64,000 nucleotides of DNA, from assembly GCF_033963835.1 (NCBI RefSeq), contig NZ_JAXBME010000007.1, positions 62,001-126,000 of the forward strand, given 5' to 3'. Source of the DNA: Cytobacillus sp. IB215665. GTDB taxonomy: Bacteria > Bacillota > Bacilli > Bacillales > SM2101. Below, piece by piece: positions 45,387 through 54,443 of this stretch (its first letter is position 1; every line of letters begins with the position of its first letter). The translations under genes were made by a program, and so were the position numbers. The notes below the pieces were generated by a model. The model made no database searches. It saw only the letters and a program-made list of their open reading frames with translations, and had not been told where the DNA came from.

Positions 45387-46028
45387 TTATAATGACTGTA
45401 GTTCGTTAATTACTTCTGATGGTTCCATACGTTTCGTATAATCAGGATTGACAGAAGCTAACCTAATTTTTCCATTCTTATCGATTATAAATGTTGCTGG
45501 AACAGGCAATGACCAGTCACTATCGTTAAATTCTTCTAAATTAATACCGAAACCTTTGTACACTTCAACTAAATATTTTGGTAAGTCGAATAATAAATTA
45601 TATTCCTTAATTACGTGAGATCCCACATCACTTAGGACTGGATATGCCAGTTCATTTTTTTCCTTCATTGACAATGAATGATCTGGTGTTTGAGGACTAA
45701 TAGCAATCAATTGCGCACCTAAAGCATTTATTTCCGGTAATGCTTGCTGATATGCCCTAAGTTCTAGATTGCAATAAGGACACCATTCACCTCTATAAAA
45801 GGTTAATATAACCGGCCCTTTTTTTAGCTGCTCATATAGATTAAGTTCTTTTCCTGTCGGATCAGACAAAGTAAAATCTGGAGCATGATCACCTATTTCT
45901 AATCCTTTTGCAATATCTGATTGTGCAAGGTCTGTAGTTGCTTGAACCATTTTATTTAAAACCTCTTCAGGCATTTTTTTCACTGCATTTTCGTTGTACG
46001 CCTTTAGTTGTTCTGCCAATGTTGTCAA
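45387..46028 (-). CDS. Peroxiredoxin-like protein (AhpC/TSA family)
   Basis: A 213-residue thioredoxin-fold protein that probably reduces peroxides. GDHAPDFTLSDPTGKEL opens the domain (about 58-74), and FYRGEWCPYC (about 90-99) holds the active cysteine in a CxxC arrangement, which is the pattern of the peroxiredoxin-like subgroup rather than classical AhpC. VPATFIIDKNGKIRLA closes the fold. The first 50 residues are an extra helical segment. The start is TTG at 46028 with AAAAGGAG 8 nt upstream; the longer frame to 46097 reads through that site. Confidence 0.85.
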   Translation of the reverse strand: MTTLAEQLKAYNENAVKKMPEEVLNKMVQATTDLAQSDIAKGLEIGDHAPDFTLSDPTGKELNLYEQLKKGPVILTFYRGEWCPYCNLELRAYQQALPEINALGAQLIAISPQTPDHSLSMKEKNELAYPVLSDVGSHVIKEYNLLFDLPKYLVEVYKGFGINLEEFNDSDWSLPVPATFIIDKNGKIRLASVNPDYTKRMEPSEVINELQSL

Positions 46029-46203
46029 TATACTCACTCCTTTTAATAAATTCACTTTAATGATAACAAGTACCATCCATCGGTTAGGACTTTCCAAATT
46101 ACTAACAATATGATTTTCTTAACACTATTTTTTTATTCTATATCTACCTTCGATTTTTTTCTGTAAGCTCGCTTACAATTTATATTTTTCACAAATTCAA
46201 TTC

Positions 46204-46363
46204 TTAGGCTCATTTCGTAAACTTTGTTGCTATTGTAACCAAATTAGTGCCCGCAAAGTAGTTTACATTGTTAGTTATCGTTGTAGAAAAGGTTTCACGA
46301 GCTTTAGCTGTGTACGTATTTATTTCTTAAAACGAATAACAACCATCAATGCAAAAACAAGCT
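46204..46363 (-). repeat. Dispersed TIR element, copy 16 (reverse, well preserved)
   Basis: Starts TTAGGCTCATTTCGTAAACT with TTGTTGCTATTGTAAC. TGTACGTATTTATTTCTTAA follows inside. It ends ACGAATAACAACCATCAATG and CAAAAACAAGCT. The core is altered to AAAAGGTTTCACG. Confidence 0.8.
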
Positions 46364-46538
46364 TTCGGACTGATTCTTTCAAGCAGCTTTCAACGATCGG
46401 ATGGATGCTCAGCATACTTACGGAGTGAAATATATTTGTAATACAACTTCCCTCAAGACAATAAAAGAGCCTGCTCTTAGCTTCAGACTCTTCTATTATG
46501 GCTAAATATCTCTTAATGTAAATACGATTAAGATAGGC

Positions 46539-47255
46539 TCATACTAATTCTTTTTCAATAATATTTTGTACATTTGTTGCAAGATCATTGATCGTCATAC
46601 CATCGTACTCTTCTTTTGAAATAGGTTTAGAAATAATTACTTCAACATTCGCTCCTTTAAGAATATTCTTGTTAGCCTCCATGATTTTATATGAGCCATT
46701 GATCGTAATTGGGACAATTGGCACGCCTGATTTAGTCGCTAACTTAAAGCTACCTGGTTTAAATTCACCTATATCATTTCCTTTGCTTCGAGTTCCTTCA
46801 GGAAAAATAACAAGTGAATGTCCTTCTTTTAAATTGTTAATCCCTAAATTGATTGCCTTAACTGATTGACGAATATTTTTACGATCCATAAACACACATC
46901 TCATCAATAACATCCAATGAGAAATAATAGGATATTTTTTAATTTCCAATTTAGAAATAAACCCCATTTTTTTGTCTAGAAAACCTAATATAATAGGAAT
47001 GTCAAAATTCCCTTGGTGATTACTTACGAAAAGAACAGGCTGATGATCTGGAATGTTTTCCTTACCTTTCACATTGATCGTTGAGCCTGTAAGATTGACT
47101 AATGTTCTAGACCACCGTCTTGTTTCTCTTAAAACGATTTGGTCTCTTTCTGAGTGCAATTCTCTTTTATCTAGCTGTCTCGCTTTTAGTAAGGCGGGGA
47201 CAGTAAATAGTAAATGTAGCCAAAAATAGATAAACCATACGATTGTACGAATCAT
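46539..47255 (-). CDS. plsC: 1-acyl-sn-glycerol-3-phosphate acyltransferase
   Basis: A 238-residue membrane-associated enzyme that acylates lysophosphatidic acid to phosphatidic acid in phospholipid synthesis. An N-terminal membrane segment (about 3-22) precedes motif I NHQGNFD (about 79-85), motif II MDRKNIRQSV, motif III FPEGTRSKG and motif IV VPIVPITI. All four motifs are intact. It is single-gene and divergent from the ArsR operon. Confidence 0.93.
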   Translation of the reverse strand: MIRTIVWFIYFWLHLLFTVPALLKARQLDKRELHSERDQIVLRETRRWSRTLVNLTGSTINVKGKENIPDHQPVLFVSNHQGNFDIPIILGFLDKKMGFISKLEIKKYPIISHWMLLMRCVFMDRKNIRQSVKAINLGINNLKEGHSLVIFPEGTRSKGNDIGEFKPGSFKLATKSGVPIVPITINGSYKIMEANKNILKGANVEVIISKPISKEEYDGMTINDLATNVQNIIEKELV

Positions 47256-47365
47256 GTTGACACCATCCAGTTCTCATAAATTATAGAATTATCTTGCTCA
47301 CGTCTATTTATATTAATGATAGTTTAATATTTTTTCAACTATAGACTACAATTGAATCGAATACA

Positions 47366-47401
47366 TTGACATTTGGTTTATAATATTATACATTTGGTTT
47401 A
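47366..47401 (+). promoter_or_regulatory. Direct-repeat operator candidate at the ArsR-family gene promoter
   Basis: ACATTTGGTTTA occurs twice (47369-47380 and 47390-47401), exactly 21 bp apart, 30-60 nt upstream of the regulator gene. The region also holds TTGACA (47366-47371) and a TATAAT (47379-47384). Two sites on one DNA face suggest an autoregulatory operator. Confidence 0.55.
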
Positions 47402-47431
47402 AAAGTTTAAACGAAAGAACGAGGTGTCGTC

Positions 47432-47764
47432 ATGAAGCAACATAAAACAGAACCTCAAGATATTTTAGCAGTATTCCGTGAAGCGATCCCTGCCTTCCAA
47501 GTCCTTTCAGATAAAACGCGACAAGATATCATACTTTTGTTAGATGAACATGAAGAAACAGGACTTAATGTAAATGAAATAGCTGAAAAGCTCCCATTAT
47601 CTAGACCAGCAATTTCGCATCATTTAAAAAACTTAAAACAAGCTGGTCTTGTTGATGTCAGACAACAGGGCACAGGTAATTATTACTACTTAACCCTTCT
47701 TCAAGCAGTAGAGCATATGAAACATCTTATTTCATTACTGGAAAACAACTGTGAATTGAAATAA
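47432..47764 (+). CDS. ArsR-family transcriptional regulator
   Basis: A 110-residue winged-helix repressor. The helix-turn-helix is LNVNEIAEKLPLSRPAISHHLKNLKQAGLV (about 50-79 in pieces), followed by the beta-wing VRQQGTGNYYYL. There is no CVC metal site of classical ArsR, so the inducer is probably not arsenite. GAGGTG precedes the ATG. First gene of an operon with an aldehyde dehydrogenase (21 nt on) and a short-chain dehydrogenase, which suggests sensing of a lipid or aldehyde. Confidence 0.9.
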   Translation: MKQHKTEPQDILAVFREAIPAFQVLSDKTRQDIILLLDEHEETGLNVNEIAEKLPLSRPAISHHLKNLKQAGLVDVRQQGTGNYYYLTLLQAVEHMKHLISLLENNCELK

Positions 47765-47785
47765 AAAGTATAGGGGGAATTTAAT

Positions 47786-49156
47786 ATGACTGAAATTAGC
47801 GATTTAGTAAAAAAACAAAAAAAGTTTTTTTTCACCGGTAAAACGAAAGATGTTACTTTCAGATTGAACGCCCTTAGCAAGTTGAAAGAAGCCATTCTTG
47901 AAAATGAACGTGGGATTACTACCGCGTTAAAGGCTGATTTAAACAAATCTGAAGCTGATACTTACATGTCTGAAATCGGCTTAGTATTAGCTGAGATTTC
48001 AGTTATTCAAAAAGGCTTGAGGTCATGGGTTAAACCAAAAAGAGTTAAAACCCCGATTTCACACTTTGGCGCATCAAGCTATCGATATGCTGAACCTTAC
48101 GGTGTTACCCTTACTATTGCTCCGTGGAATTACCCATTCCAACTAGCACTCACTCCTATTCTTGGTGCAATTGCTGGTGGAAATACTGTCATTTTAAAAC
48201 CTTCAGAGTTAACACCGACTGTTTCAGCAATTTTAAAAGAACTGCTGTCTTCAACCTTTGATGAAGAGTATATAGCTGTTGTTGAGGGCGGAGTAGAAGA
48301 AAGTACACAACTTTTAAATGAACCCGTTGATTATATCTTCTTCACAGGCAGTGTCCCTGTTGGCAAGATTGTGATGGAAGCTGCATCAAAAAACTTAACT
48401 CCAGTGACTTTAGAACTTGGTGGCAAAAGTCCAGTAATTGTTGATGAAACAGCTGATTTAAAACTTGCAGCAAAACGAATCGTATGGGGTAAATTCTTTA
48501 ATGCTGGGCAAACTTGTGTTGCTCCAGACTACATGCTCGTTCACCATAGTGTAAAAGACGAGCTCGTCAATAATATGAAGAAAATAATCAATGAGTTTTA
48601 TTCTGATAATGCTCTTACTAATGAAGAATATACTCATATTGTCAATGAGCGCCATTTTCAGCGCCTAGTGAAATATTTAAGTGACGGAAACATTATCGTT
48701 GGTGGAAATATAGATGAAAAATTGCATGCGATTGAACCTACCATTTTAGATCATATCACATGGGACGATTCAATAATGCAAGATGAAATATTCGGTCCAA
48801 TACTACCTGTCATTGAATATAGTGATGCGAGTGAAGTGATTAACATGGTAAACGAACGACCGAAGCCTCTAGCACTATATTTGTTTTCTAGCAATAAACA
48901 AGCTCAAGAGCACATCATTAACAACATCTCTTACGGTGGTGGATGTATTAACGATACGCTCTACCATCTAGCTTCTCCTCACCTTCCATTCGGGGGCGTT
49001 GGAACTAGCGGAGTAGGTGCATACCATGGTAAACATAGTTTTGATACGTTCTCCCATTACAAAAGTGTTCTAAAGCAAACGACTAAATTTGACATACCAT
49101 TACGTTACCCAAATATGAAAAATGGACTAAAGCTGGCAAAAAAAATATTAAAATAA
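47786..49156 (+). CDS. Aldehyde dehydrogenase (class 3 type)
   Basis: A 456-residue NAD(P)-dependent aldehyde dehydrogenase oxidising aldehydes to acids. The catalytic Cys lies in FNAGQTCVAPDY and the general base Glu in LELGGKSPV; TGSVPVGK is the cofactor turn. The short length and the HLPFGGVGTSGVG motif near the C-terminus fit the class 3 / YwdH group acting on fatty and aromatic aldehydes. AGGGGGA precedes the ATG. Middle gene of the ArsR-ALDH-SDR operon. Confidence 0.92.
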   Translation: MTEISDLVKKQKKFFFTGKTKDVTFRLNALSKLKEAILENERGITTALKADLNKSEADTYMSEIGLVLAEISVIQKGLRSWVKPKRVKTPISHFGASSYRYAEPYGVTLTIAPWNYPFQLALTPILGAIAGGNTVILKPSELTPTVSAILKELLSSTFDEEYIAVVEGGVEESTQLLNEPVDYIFFTGSVPVGKIVMEAASKNLTPVTLELGGKSPVIVDETADLKLAAKRIVWGKFFNAGQTCVAPDYMLVHHSVKDELVNNMKKIINEFYSDNALTNEEYTHIVNERHFQRLVKYLSDGNIIVGGNIDEKLHAIEPTILDHITWDDSIMQDEIFGPILPVIEYSDASEVINMVNERPKPLALYLFSSNKQAQEHIINNISYGGGCINDTLYHLASPHLPFGGVGTSGVGAYHGKHSFDTFSHYKSVLKQTTKFDIPLRYPNMKNGLKLAKKILK

Positions 49157-49187
49157 AAATTCTTGTAAATTAGGAAGGTGCTATTAT

Positions 49188-49973
49188 ATGTCTAATAACT
49201 TTGTATTAATTACTGGAGCTTCTGGTGGAATTGGCTTTGAATTAGCCCATCTATTTGCTAAAGATAATCATAACGTTTTACTTATCGCGAGAAATGAGCA
49301 AAAGTTAAATGATTTAGCTAACGACTTAATGAAAACCTACAATATTAAAGCAAAGGTACTTTCAAAAGACTTATCAAACCCTGAATCGCCACAGCAAATA
49401 TACAATTATTGTGAAAATGAAAAGATTGATGTTGAAGTTCTTGTAAACAACGCTGGCTTTGGAAGTTTTGGGTTCTTTGCTGAAACGGATATCAACAAAG
49501 AATTGGAATTGATTCAAGTGAACATCACAGCACTTACTTATTTAACTAAACTATTCTTGCCACGAATGGTTAAAAGAAAATCTGGCAAAATATTAAATGT
49601 AGCATCAACAGCATCTTTTCAGCCTGGACCATATTTATCTAACTATTCGGCATCAAAAGCATATGTGTTATCTCTTTCTGAGGCCATTGCAAATGAAGTA
49701 GAAGGTACTGGCGTATCAGTTAGTGTTCTTTGTCCAGGACCTACTGAAACTGGCTTTCAATCTGCTGCCGACATGGATAACTCAAAAAATTTCACGGGTG
49801 GCAAGGTGATGGATGTTAAGTCAGTAGCAATAGCAGGATATGATGGTTTACAGAAGGGCAAGACGGTAATCATACCTGGTTTAATGAACCGTATTATGGC
49901 GACATCTGTTAGATTTGGACCTCGCAAACTTATTCCTAAAATTGTTCGACGCATGGTTGAACCAACTAAATAA
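49188..49973 (+). CDS. Short-chain dehydrogenase/reductase
   Basis: A 261-residue NAD(P)-dependent oxidoreductase of the classical SDR fold. TGASGGIG (9-16) binds the cofactor, NNAG (about 86-89) stabilises it, Ser in NVASTASF and YSASK form the catalytic set. The pattern DLSNPESPQQIY and the C-terminal region (MNRIMATSVRFGPRKLIP) resemble the DltE/YqjQ-like subgroup. AGGAAGGTG precedes the ATG. Ends the operon before a strong terminator. Confidence 0.9.
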   Translation: MSNNFVLITGASGGIGFELAHLFAKDNHNVLLIARNEQKLNDLANDLMKTYNIKAKVLSKDLSNPESPQQIYNYCENEKIDVEVLVNNAGFGSFGFFAETDINKELELIQVNITALTYLTKLFLPRMVKRKSGKILNVASTASFQPGPYLSNYSASKAYVLSLSEAIANEVEGTGVSVSVLCPGPTETGFQSAADMDNSKNFTGGKVMDVKSVAIAGYDGLQKGKTVIIPGLMNRIMATSVRFGPRKLIPKIVRRMVEPTK

Positions 49974-49981
49974 CATGAAGC

Positions 49982-50016
49982 AAGCTGTCTCAAATTTGAG
50001 ACAGCTTTTCCTTTTA
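49982..50016 (+). terminator. Terminator of the ArsR-ALDH-SDR operon
   Basis: AAGCTGTCTCAAA and TTTGAGACAGCTT form a perfect 26-bp palindrome, followed by TTCCTTTT. It begins 8 nt after the stop. Confidence 0.88.
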
Positions 50017-50034
50017 GATTTTTAGAAAGAACTT

Positions 50035-50159
50035 AATTTGACAAATAAATATAGGAAATTGACCGATAAAACTAATAATTTTACCCATAAACACAGGAAA
50101 TTGACTGATAAACTTTCAATTTGACCCATAAACATGTAAATTTGACCTATAAATTTGCT
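50035..50159. repeat. 21-bp tandem repeat array, six units
   Basis: Six units start at 50035, 50056, 50077, 50098, 50118 and 50139, spaced 21, 21, 21, 20 and 21 bp. The consensus is about AATTTGACCCATAAACATAG plus G. It lies between convergent genes directly after the terminator and ends 15 bp before the next gene's stop. Confidence 0.8.
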
Positions 50160-50174
50160 CTGGTTCATAAAATA

Positions 50175-51173
50175 TTAGCTTATGTTTACCTTTTCACCTG
50201 CTGTTATAGATTGAAAACATGCATCGATGACTTTCATGTTTTTTAGGCTTTGCTCTCCGGTATACATAGGTTGCGATTTGTTCAATATACAATTAGAGAA
50301 ATGTTCTATTTGCAGAACATATTGGTCTGCTTCATAGTACTCTACTCTAGACTCTTCTTGCTCATTTGATACGATTATTTTGCCTACGTTATTATATAAG
50401 TTAGGTGTAAATGCCCTCGGTAAAACCAGTTTGCCTTTCGTACCCACCATTTCATAATATGCGCTAAAAGACCTTTCAAAACTACAATCAAAAGAAACCA
50501 TCACACCGTTTTGTAATTTTATTAGAGCATAAGTTGACATATCTACATGATATTCTTCGTGTATATGAGCCTGAGCAAAAACTTCAATAGGTTCCGAATC
50601 TAATATGTACTGAATTGCATTGATGCAGTAGCTACCAACATCATACAAGCTCCCCCCTCCTAATTTAGGAACCATACGGATATTACCTTCAAGGTCATTT
50701 AATGTAAATGAAAAGCTTGAACGCATTAGTTTAATGTCACCAATTTCATCAGATGCTATAATTTCTTTTACTCTTTTATGTTGTGGATGAAATTGATACA
50801 TAAATGCTTCCATAAAAATGACGTTATTCTTCCGACATGTGTCAATGATGTCCTTCATCTCTGAAGAATTCAGTGCTGCTGGTTTTTCACATAAAATATG
50901 TTTACCGTGTGTAGCAGCCTCCTTTACCCATTCTGCATGTAAACCATTAGGTAGAGGTATGTAAACAGCATCAACATTAGAATCTAATAATAAATCCTGA
51001 TAGCTTTTATATACATTAGGTATGGATAATGATTCAGCAACACTTTTCACGCGATCATTTGCGCTAGAAATAGCAACTACTTCAGCATTATTTGCTTTGT
51101 GAATCGCTGGAATAATTGCAGTTTGAGCTATATTCGCAGTACTTAGTATCCCCCATCTAATCTTCTTATACAT
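50175..51173 (-). CDS. Gfo/Idh/MocA family oxidoreductase
   Basis: A 332-residue NAD(P)-dependent dehydrogenase of sugars or inositol-like compounds. The N-terminal Rossmann domain (RWGILSTANIAQTAIIPA) ends with CEKPAA (about 96-101), whose Lys is catalytic in the family. The C-terminal half-barrel contains GGGSLYDVGSYCINAI with the conserved Asp-x-x-x-His-like pattern changed to Asp-x-x-x-Tyr. AGGAGATG precedes the ATG. Monocistronic; substrate unknown. Confidence 0.88.
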   Translation of the reverse strand: MYKKIRWGILSTANIAQTAIIPAIHKANNAEVVAISSANDRVKSVAESLSIPNVYKSYQDLLLDSNVDAVYIPLPNGLHAEWVKEAATHGKHILCEKPAALNSSEMKDIIDTCRKNNVIFMEAFMYQFHPQHKRVKEIIASDEIGDIKLMRSSFSFTLNDLEGNIRMVPKLGGGSLYDVGSYCINAIQYILDSEPIEVFAQAHIHEEYHVDMSTYALIKLQNGVMVSFDCSFERSFSAYYEMVGTKGKLVLPRAFTPNLYNNVGKIIVSNEQEESRVEYYEADQYVLQIEHFSNCILNKSQPMYTGEQSLKNMKVIDACFQSITAGEKVNIS

Positions 51174-51458
51174 TCTTTCATCTCCTAAACTTTTATTTCT
51201 ATTATAATAGAAAAATTAAAAGACGGTATGTGAATTAAATGTTATGCTTTTTTCCTGCTTAATAACTATATACAACCTATAACACCGTTAAATATTGGTT
51301 AGTTTTGCAACAATTGAGACGATATGAGCATTAGAAAAAGAAAAAAACTTGTATAACAATAACTGCTTGTTTTTAGAATACAATTTTCGGCTAAAATTAT
51401 GATAGAATAAATCGACGTGTTATTGCTATACCGAAAGTAAAAGGAGATAAAAAATCTA

Positions 51459-53222
51459 ATGAATGTAGTTTTAAGTACATTAAATGCAAAATATATTCAT
51501 ACAAGCCTATCAATTAGATATTTAAAGGCATACGCTGAACCAGATTATGATGTACAGCTTGCAGAATATACTATTAAAGACCCAGCAATGAATATCGTGA
51601 CTGATATATACAGAAAAAAACCAGATGTAGTTGGTTTCAGTTGTTATATTTGGAATATAGAAGAAACAATAAAAGTAATAAAAATGCTAAAAAAAATAAA
51701 CCCAAAGCTTACGATCGTATTAGGTGGTCCCGAAGTGACATATGATGTAAGCGAATGGTTAGATAAAATTCCTGAAGTTGATTTTATCGTCATCGGAGAA
51801 GGTGAAGAAACTTTTAAGCAATTGCTTGACGAACTTAATCTTGACAATAATTTTGAAAAAATTGATGGGATTGCTTATCGACAAGAAAAACAAAAAGTTA
51901 TAAAGCGTCCGCAAAAAAAGCTTGATCTAAAGTTACTGCCTTCACCTTTTCGTTTAGAAGAAGACAGGCAAAGTTTATCCAAGCGAGTAACTTATATTGA
52001 AACAAGCCGTGGCTGTCCTTTTAGTTGCCAATTTTGTCTCTCATCAATAGAAGTTGGGGTACGTTATTTTGATCGGGAAAAGGTAAAAGATGATATTCGT
52101 TATTTAATGGATAACGGTGCTAGAACAATAAAGTTTGTCGATCGAACCTTTAATATAAGCAGAAGTTATGCGATGGAGATGTTCAGGTTTTTAATTGATG
52201 AGCATAAGCCAGGTACCGTGTTCCAATTTGAGATTACTGCTGACATTATGCGTCCTGAAGTCATTGAGTTTTTGAATCAAGAAGCACCACCTGGACTGTT
52301 TAGATTCGAAATAGGTGTTCAGTCAACAAATGATGTAACAAACGAGCTTGTCATGCGCAAGCAAAATTTCGAAAAGCTGACACGTACTGTGACGATGGTT
52401 AAGGATGGTGGTAAGATTGACCAGCACCTTGATCTAATTGCCGGCCTGCCTGAAGAAAATTATGGATCATTCCGTAAGACTTTTAATGATGTTTTTGCTA
52501 TGCGACCTGAAGAACTGCAGCTTGGCTTTTTGAAAATGCTACGAGGAACAGGACTTCGACTAACTGCAAATGACCACGGATATAAATATATGGACACATC
52601 ACCATATGAAATTCTGGAAAATGATATTTTACCATTTGACGACATTATGCGTATTAAACAGGTTGAAGACGTGTTAGAAAAGTATTGGAATGACCACAGA
52701 ATGGATCAAACGATAGAATTTCTTGTAACTAATAGCTATCCTACTCCATTTGATTTCTTTCAATTATTCGGTACGTATTGGGATGAACAAGGCTGGATTA
52801 GAATTGGACATCAATTGGAGGATTTATTTAAAAGGTTATATCAATTTTTGCACGAAACAAATGTAAAAGATATGGACATTATTTCAGGATTAATGAAATA
52901 TGATTATTTACGTAAGCAAAAGCATAAACCACGTAAACCGTGGTGGAATGATTCACTAGAAAAACCGATTAGAGCAGCATATTATCGTGATATTGTTAAC
53001 AACCCTCACGTTTTTGGACGTCAATTTACACATTTACAACTTAGTGAAAAAGATATACACAAGCACACCGTCATTGAAGAGCTTAGTTTTAATCTTTCAC
53101 AATATTTATTATCAAATAAAATTGTTCATGAGCAAACATTGTTATTAGTATATTTCGATCCATCGACAAACAAGACAAGTTACTTTACATCAACGATAGA
53201 TAATATAGCTAACACCAAATAA
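51459..53222 (+). CDS. B12-binding-domain radical SAM protein (DUF4080-like)
   Basis: A 587-residue enzyme with an N-terminal cobalamin-binding-like domain (about 1-135, KKPDVVGFSCYIWN, GGPEVTYD) and a radical SAM domain whose cluster motif is RGCPFSCQFCLSS (C-x3-C-x2-C, about 188-200). The C-terminal 170 residues fit the DUF4080 region. The cobalamin His of DxHxxG is not visible, so B12 may not be bound. AAAGGAG precedes the ATG. Single gene in Bacillus of unknown function; it may modify RNA or a cofactor. Confidence 0.88.
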   Translation: MNVVLSTLNAKYIHTSLSIRYLKAYAEPDYDVQLAEYTIKDPAMNIVTDIYRKKPDVVGFSCYIWNIEETIKVIKMLKKINPKLTIVLGGPEVTYDVSEWLDKIPEVDFIVIGEGEETFKQLLDELNLDNNFEKIDGIAYRQEKQKVIKRPQKKLDLKLLPSPFRLEEDRQSLSKRVTYIETSRGCPFSCQFCLSSIEVGVRYFDREKVKDDIRYLMDNGARTIKFVDRTFNISRSYAMEMFRFLIDEHKPGTVFQFEITADIMRPEVIEFLNQEAPPGLFRFEIGVQSTNDVTNELVMRKQNFEKLTRTVTMVKDGGKIDQHLDLIAGLPEENYGSFRKTFNDVFAMRPEELQLGFLKMLRGTGLRLTANDHGYKYMDTSPYEILENDILPFDDIMRIKQVEDVLEKYWNDHRMDQTIEFLVTNSYPTPFDFFQLFGTYWDEQGWIRIGHQLEDLFKRLYQFLHETNVKDMDIISGLMKYDYLRKQKHKPRKPWWNDSLEKPIRAAYYRDIVNNPHVFGRQFTHLQLSEKDIHKHTVIEELSFNLSQYLLSNKIVHEQTLLLVYFDPSTNKTSYFTSTIDNIANTK

Positions 53223-53268
53223 TTTAACATAAGGTGGAGATGTATCTCCACCTTTGAATAAAAAGTTG

Positions 53269-53433
53269 CTACTCTTTGTCACAGTTCTTGTTTTTCGACT
53301 CAAGTGCCCCTTCATAGGGCTTCATTGCATTATAATCCCCTAGCTCCCCTCCAAACTCTTCACGTAATAAATCTTTAGACATCTTATGGTTTTGATCACC
53401 TGCGTGCTGTTTCTTCTGCATTCTTTTTCCCAT
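53269..53433 (-). CDS. Small hydrophilic protein, third of a three-gene unit
   Basis: A 54-residue protein beginning MGKRMQKKQHAGDQNHKMSK, with LREEFGGELGDYN in the middle. AGGAGGAG lies about 8 nt before the ATG. It is too short for ordinary ORF cut-offs but well supported. The start lies 7 nt after the stop of the preceding gene. The composition is like that of minor spore proteins, but no family is assigned. Confidence 0.65.
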   Translation of the reverse strand: MGKRMQKKQHAGDQNHKMSKDLLREEFGGELGDYNAMKPYEGALESKNKNCDKE

Positions 53434-53439
53434 GAGTCT

Positions 53440-53604
53440 TTACTCCTCCTCTTTTTTTTGCTGATACCCTTTTTTTGAGTTTCTATTAGCCCCTTTTATT
53501 GGTTCTTCATAGTCAGCTTCAGCTGAAAACTCAGTATCAGGTAGACTTTCCTTTGGGGTAAAATTATTATTTCTTGCTGCATTATATTTTACTTTTCGTT
53601 TCAT
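53440..53604 (-). CDS. Small hydrophilic protein, second of a three-gene unit (possible minor spore protein)
   Basis: A 54-residue protein beginning MKRKVKYNAARNNNFTP and containing DTEFSAEADYEEPIKGANRN. The EFS-E-P pattern recalls small acid-soluble spore protein O, but the match is weak. GGAGG lies 7 nt before the ATG at 53604; the longer frame to 53622 reads through that site. Confidence 0.6.
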   Translation of the reverse strand: MKRKVKYNAARNNNFTPKESLPDTEFSAEADYEEPIKGANRNSKKGYQQKKEEE

Positions 53605-53624
53605 CTTATACCCTCCAAACAAAC

Positions 53625-53762
53625 TTACTGACGTTCTGTATTTTTATATGCAATCAAAATAATTTCCTCACCTGTATCAGTTCTAAGCTCTTCCTCAATA
53701 CGCTGAACTTTTGTTAAATCATCTGATGCAAGCTGGGCAATTGCAAAAGTATCATTGTTCAT
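53625..53762 (-). CDS. Small protein, first of a three-gene unit
   Basis: A 45-residue protein, MNNDTFAIAQLASDDLTKVQ, then RIEEELRTDTGEEIILIAYK. It looks folded (helix, helix, strand). AGGTGAAAAT precedes the ATG. The gene ends 21 nt before the next start. No family is recognised, but start signal, codon use and tight spacing support a real gene. Confidence 0.6.
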   Translation of the reverse strand: MNNDTFAIAQLASDDLTKVQRIEEELRTDTGEEIILIAYKNTERQ

Positions 53763-54001
53763 ATTTTCACCTGCCTGTACTTTTCATCATTGTCCTTCAT
53801 CTTTTATATTGTTCGAACGACTAAAACGTATGCATGATAAATGAAAAATTCGATTATAATAGCAATAAGGTTGTGAGTAATCCTGTTCATTAGTATAAAC
53901 CCTTTCATCTGATTTAAAGATCTATGCTACAAGTATGAAAAAACAAGCAATACAGTTGACATATCCCATAAAAATTAGAAACGTAGTGAGGTGTAGACTC
54001 A

Positions 54002-54349
54002 GTGGCTAAAAAAGAAGACAAGATATCATCACCAATACTTGACGAAACTCAACCTCATCAAATTAACGCTCCAAGTTTTAAAGGAACTGGGAAAAAAATG
54101 AAAGAGCCTTTTGTTAATAAAAATGGTGTTGTCATAGGCGATAGCCTGTATAATTCTCCAAATTCTCCACTAAACCAATGGAGTGACGACATTGATCCTG
54201 AAATTATGGCTGGTGATGATTGGGTACATCCTACTAATGACATTGGTTGGAATACACCAGAAAATAGAGATTTAATTGAAAAGAACAACAATCCTAATGG
54301 TGCACCTTTCATGCATCCCACAGAAGATACGAGTTACGGTACTGATTAA
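54002..54349 (+). CDS. DUF3905-like protein
   Basis: A 115-residue hydrophilic protein with no membrane segment. It is rich in Asn, Pro and Asp, with NGVVIGDSLYNSPNSPLNQW and GDDWVHPTNDIGWNTPENR, a conserved-looking pattern I associate with DUF3905 proteins of sporulating Bacillus. The start is GTG, with GAGGTG 8 nt upstream. The function is unknown; the context of nearby spore-like small genes is suggestive only. Confidence 0.7.
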   Translation: MAKKEDKISSPILDETQPHQINAPSFKGTGKKMKEPFVNKNGVVIGDSLYNSPNSPLNQWSDDIDPEIMAGDDWVHPTNDIGWNTPENRDLIEKNNNPNGAPFMHPTEDTSYGTD

Positions 54350-54363
54350 TATTAATAAATAGA

Positions 54364-54443
54364 AGTGGCTCATAAGCAAGTTACAAGTAGCATCTTCAAT
54401 CTCCCTCTGTCTCCATATTCTTTTGAGCCACATTTATATTATT
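54364..54443 (+). terminator. Long-loop hairpin after the DUF3905-like gene
   Basis: GTGGCTCA (54365-54372) pairs with TGAGCCAC (54424-54431) around a loop of about 51 nt; the following sequence is only moderately T-rich. Possible terminator. Confidence 0.4.

Noticed and set aside
50035-50159. 21-bp repeats considered as a CRISPR array
   Set aside because: The repeats are contiguous with no spacers, degenerate, and there are no cas genes nearby.
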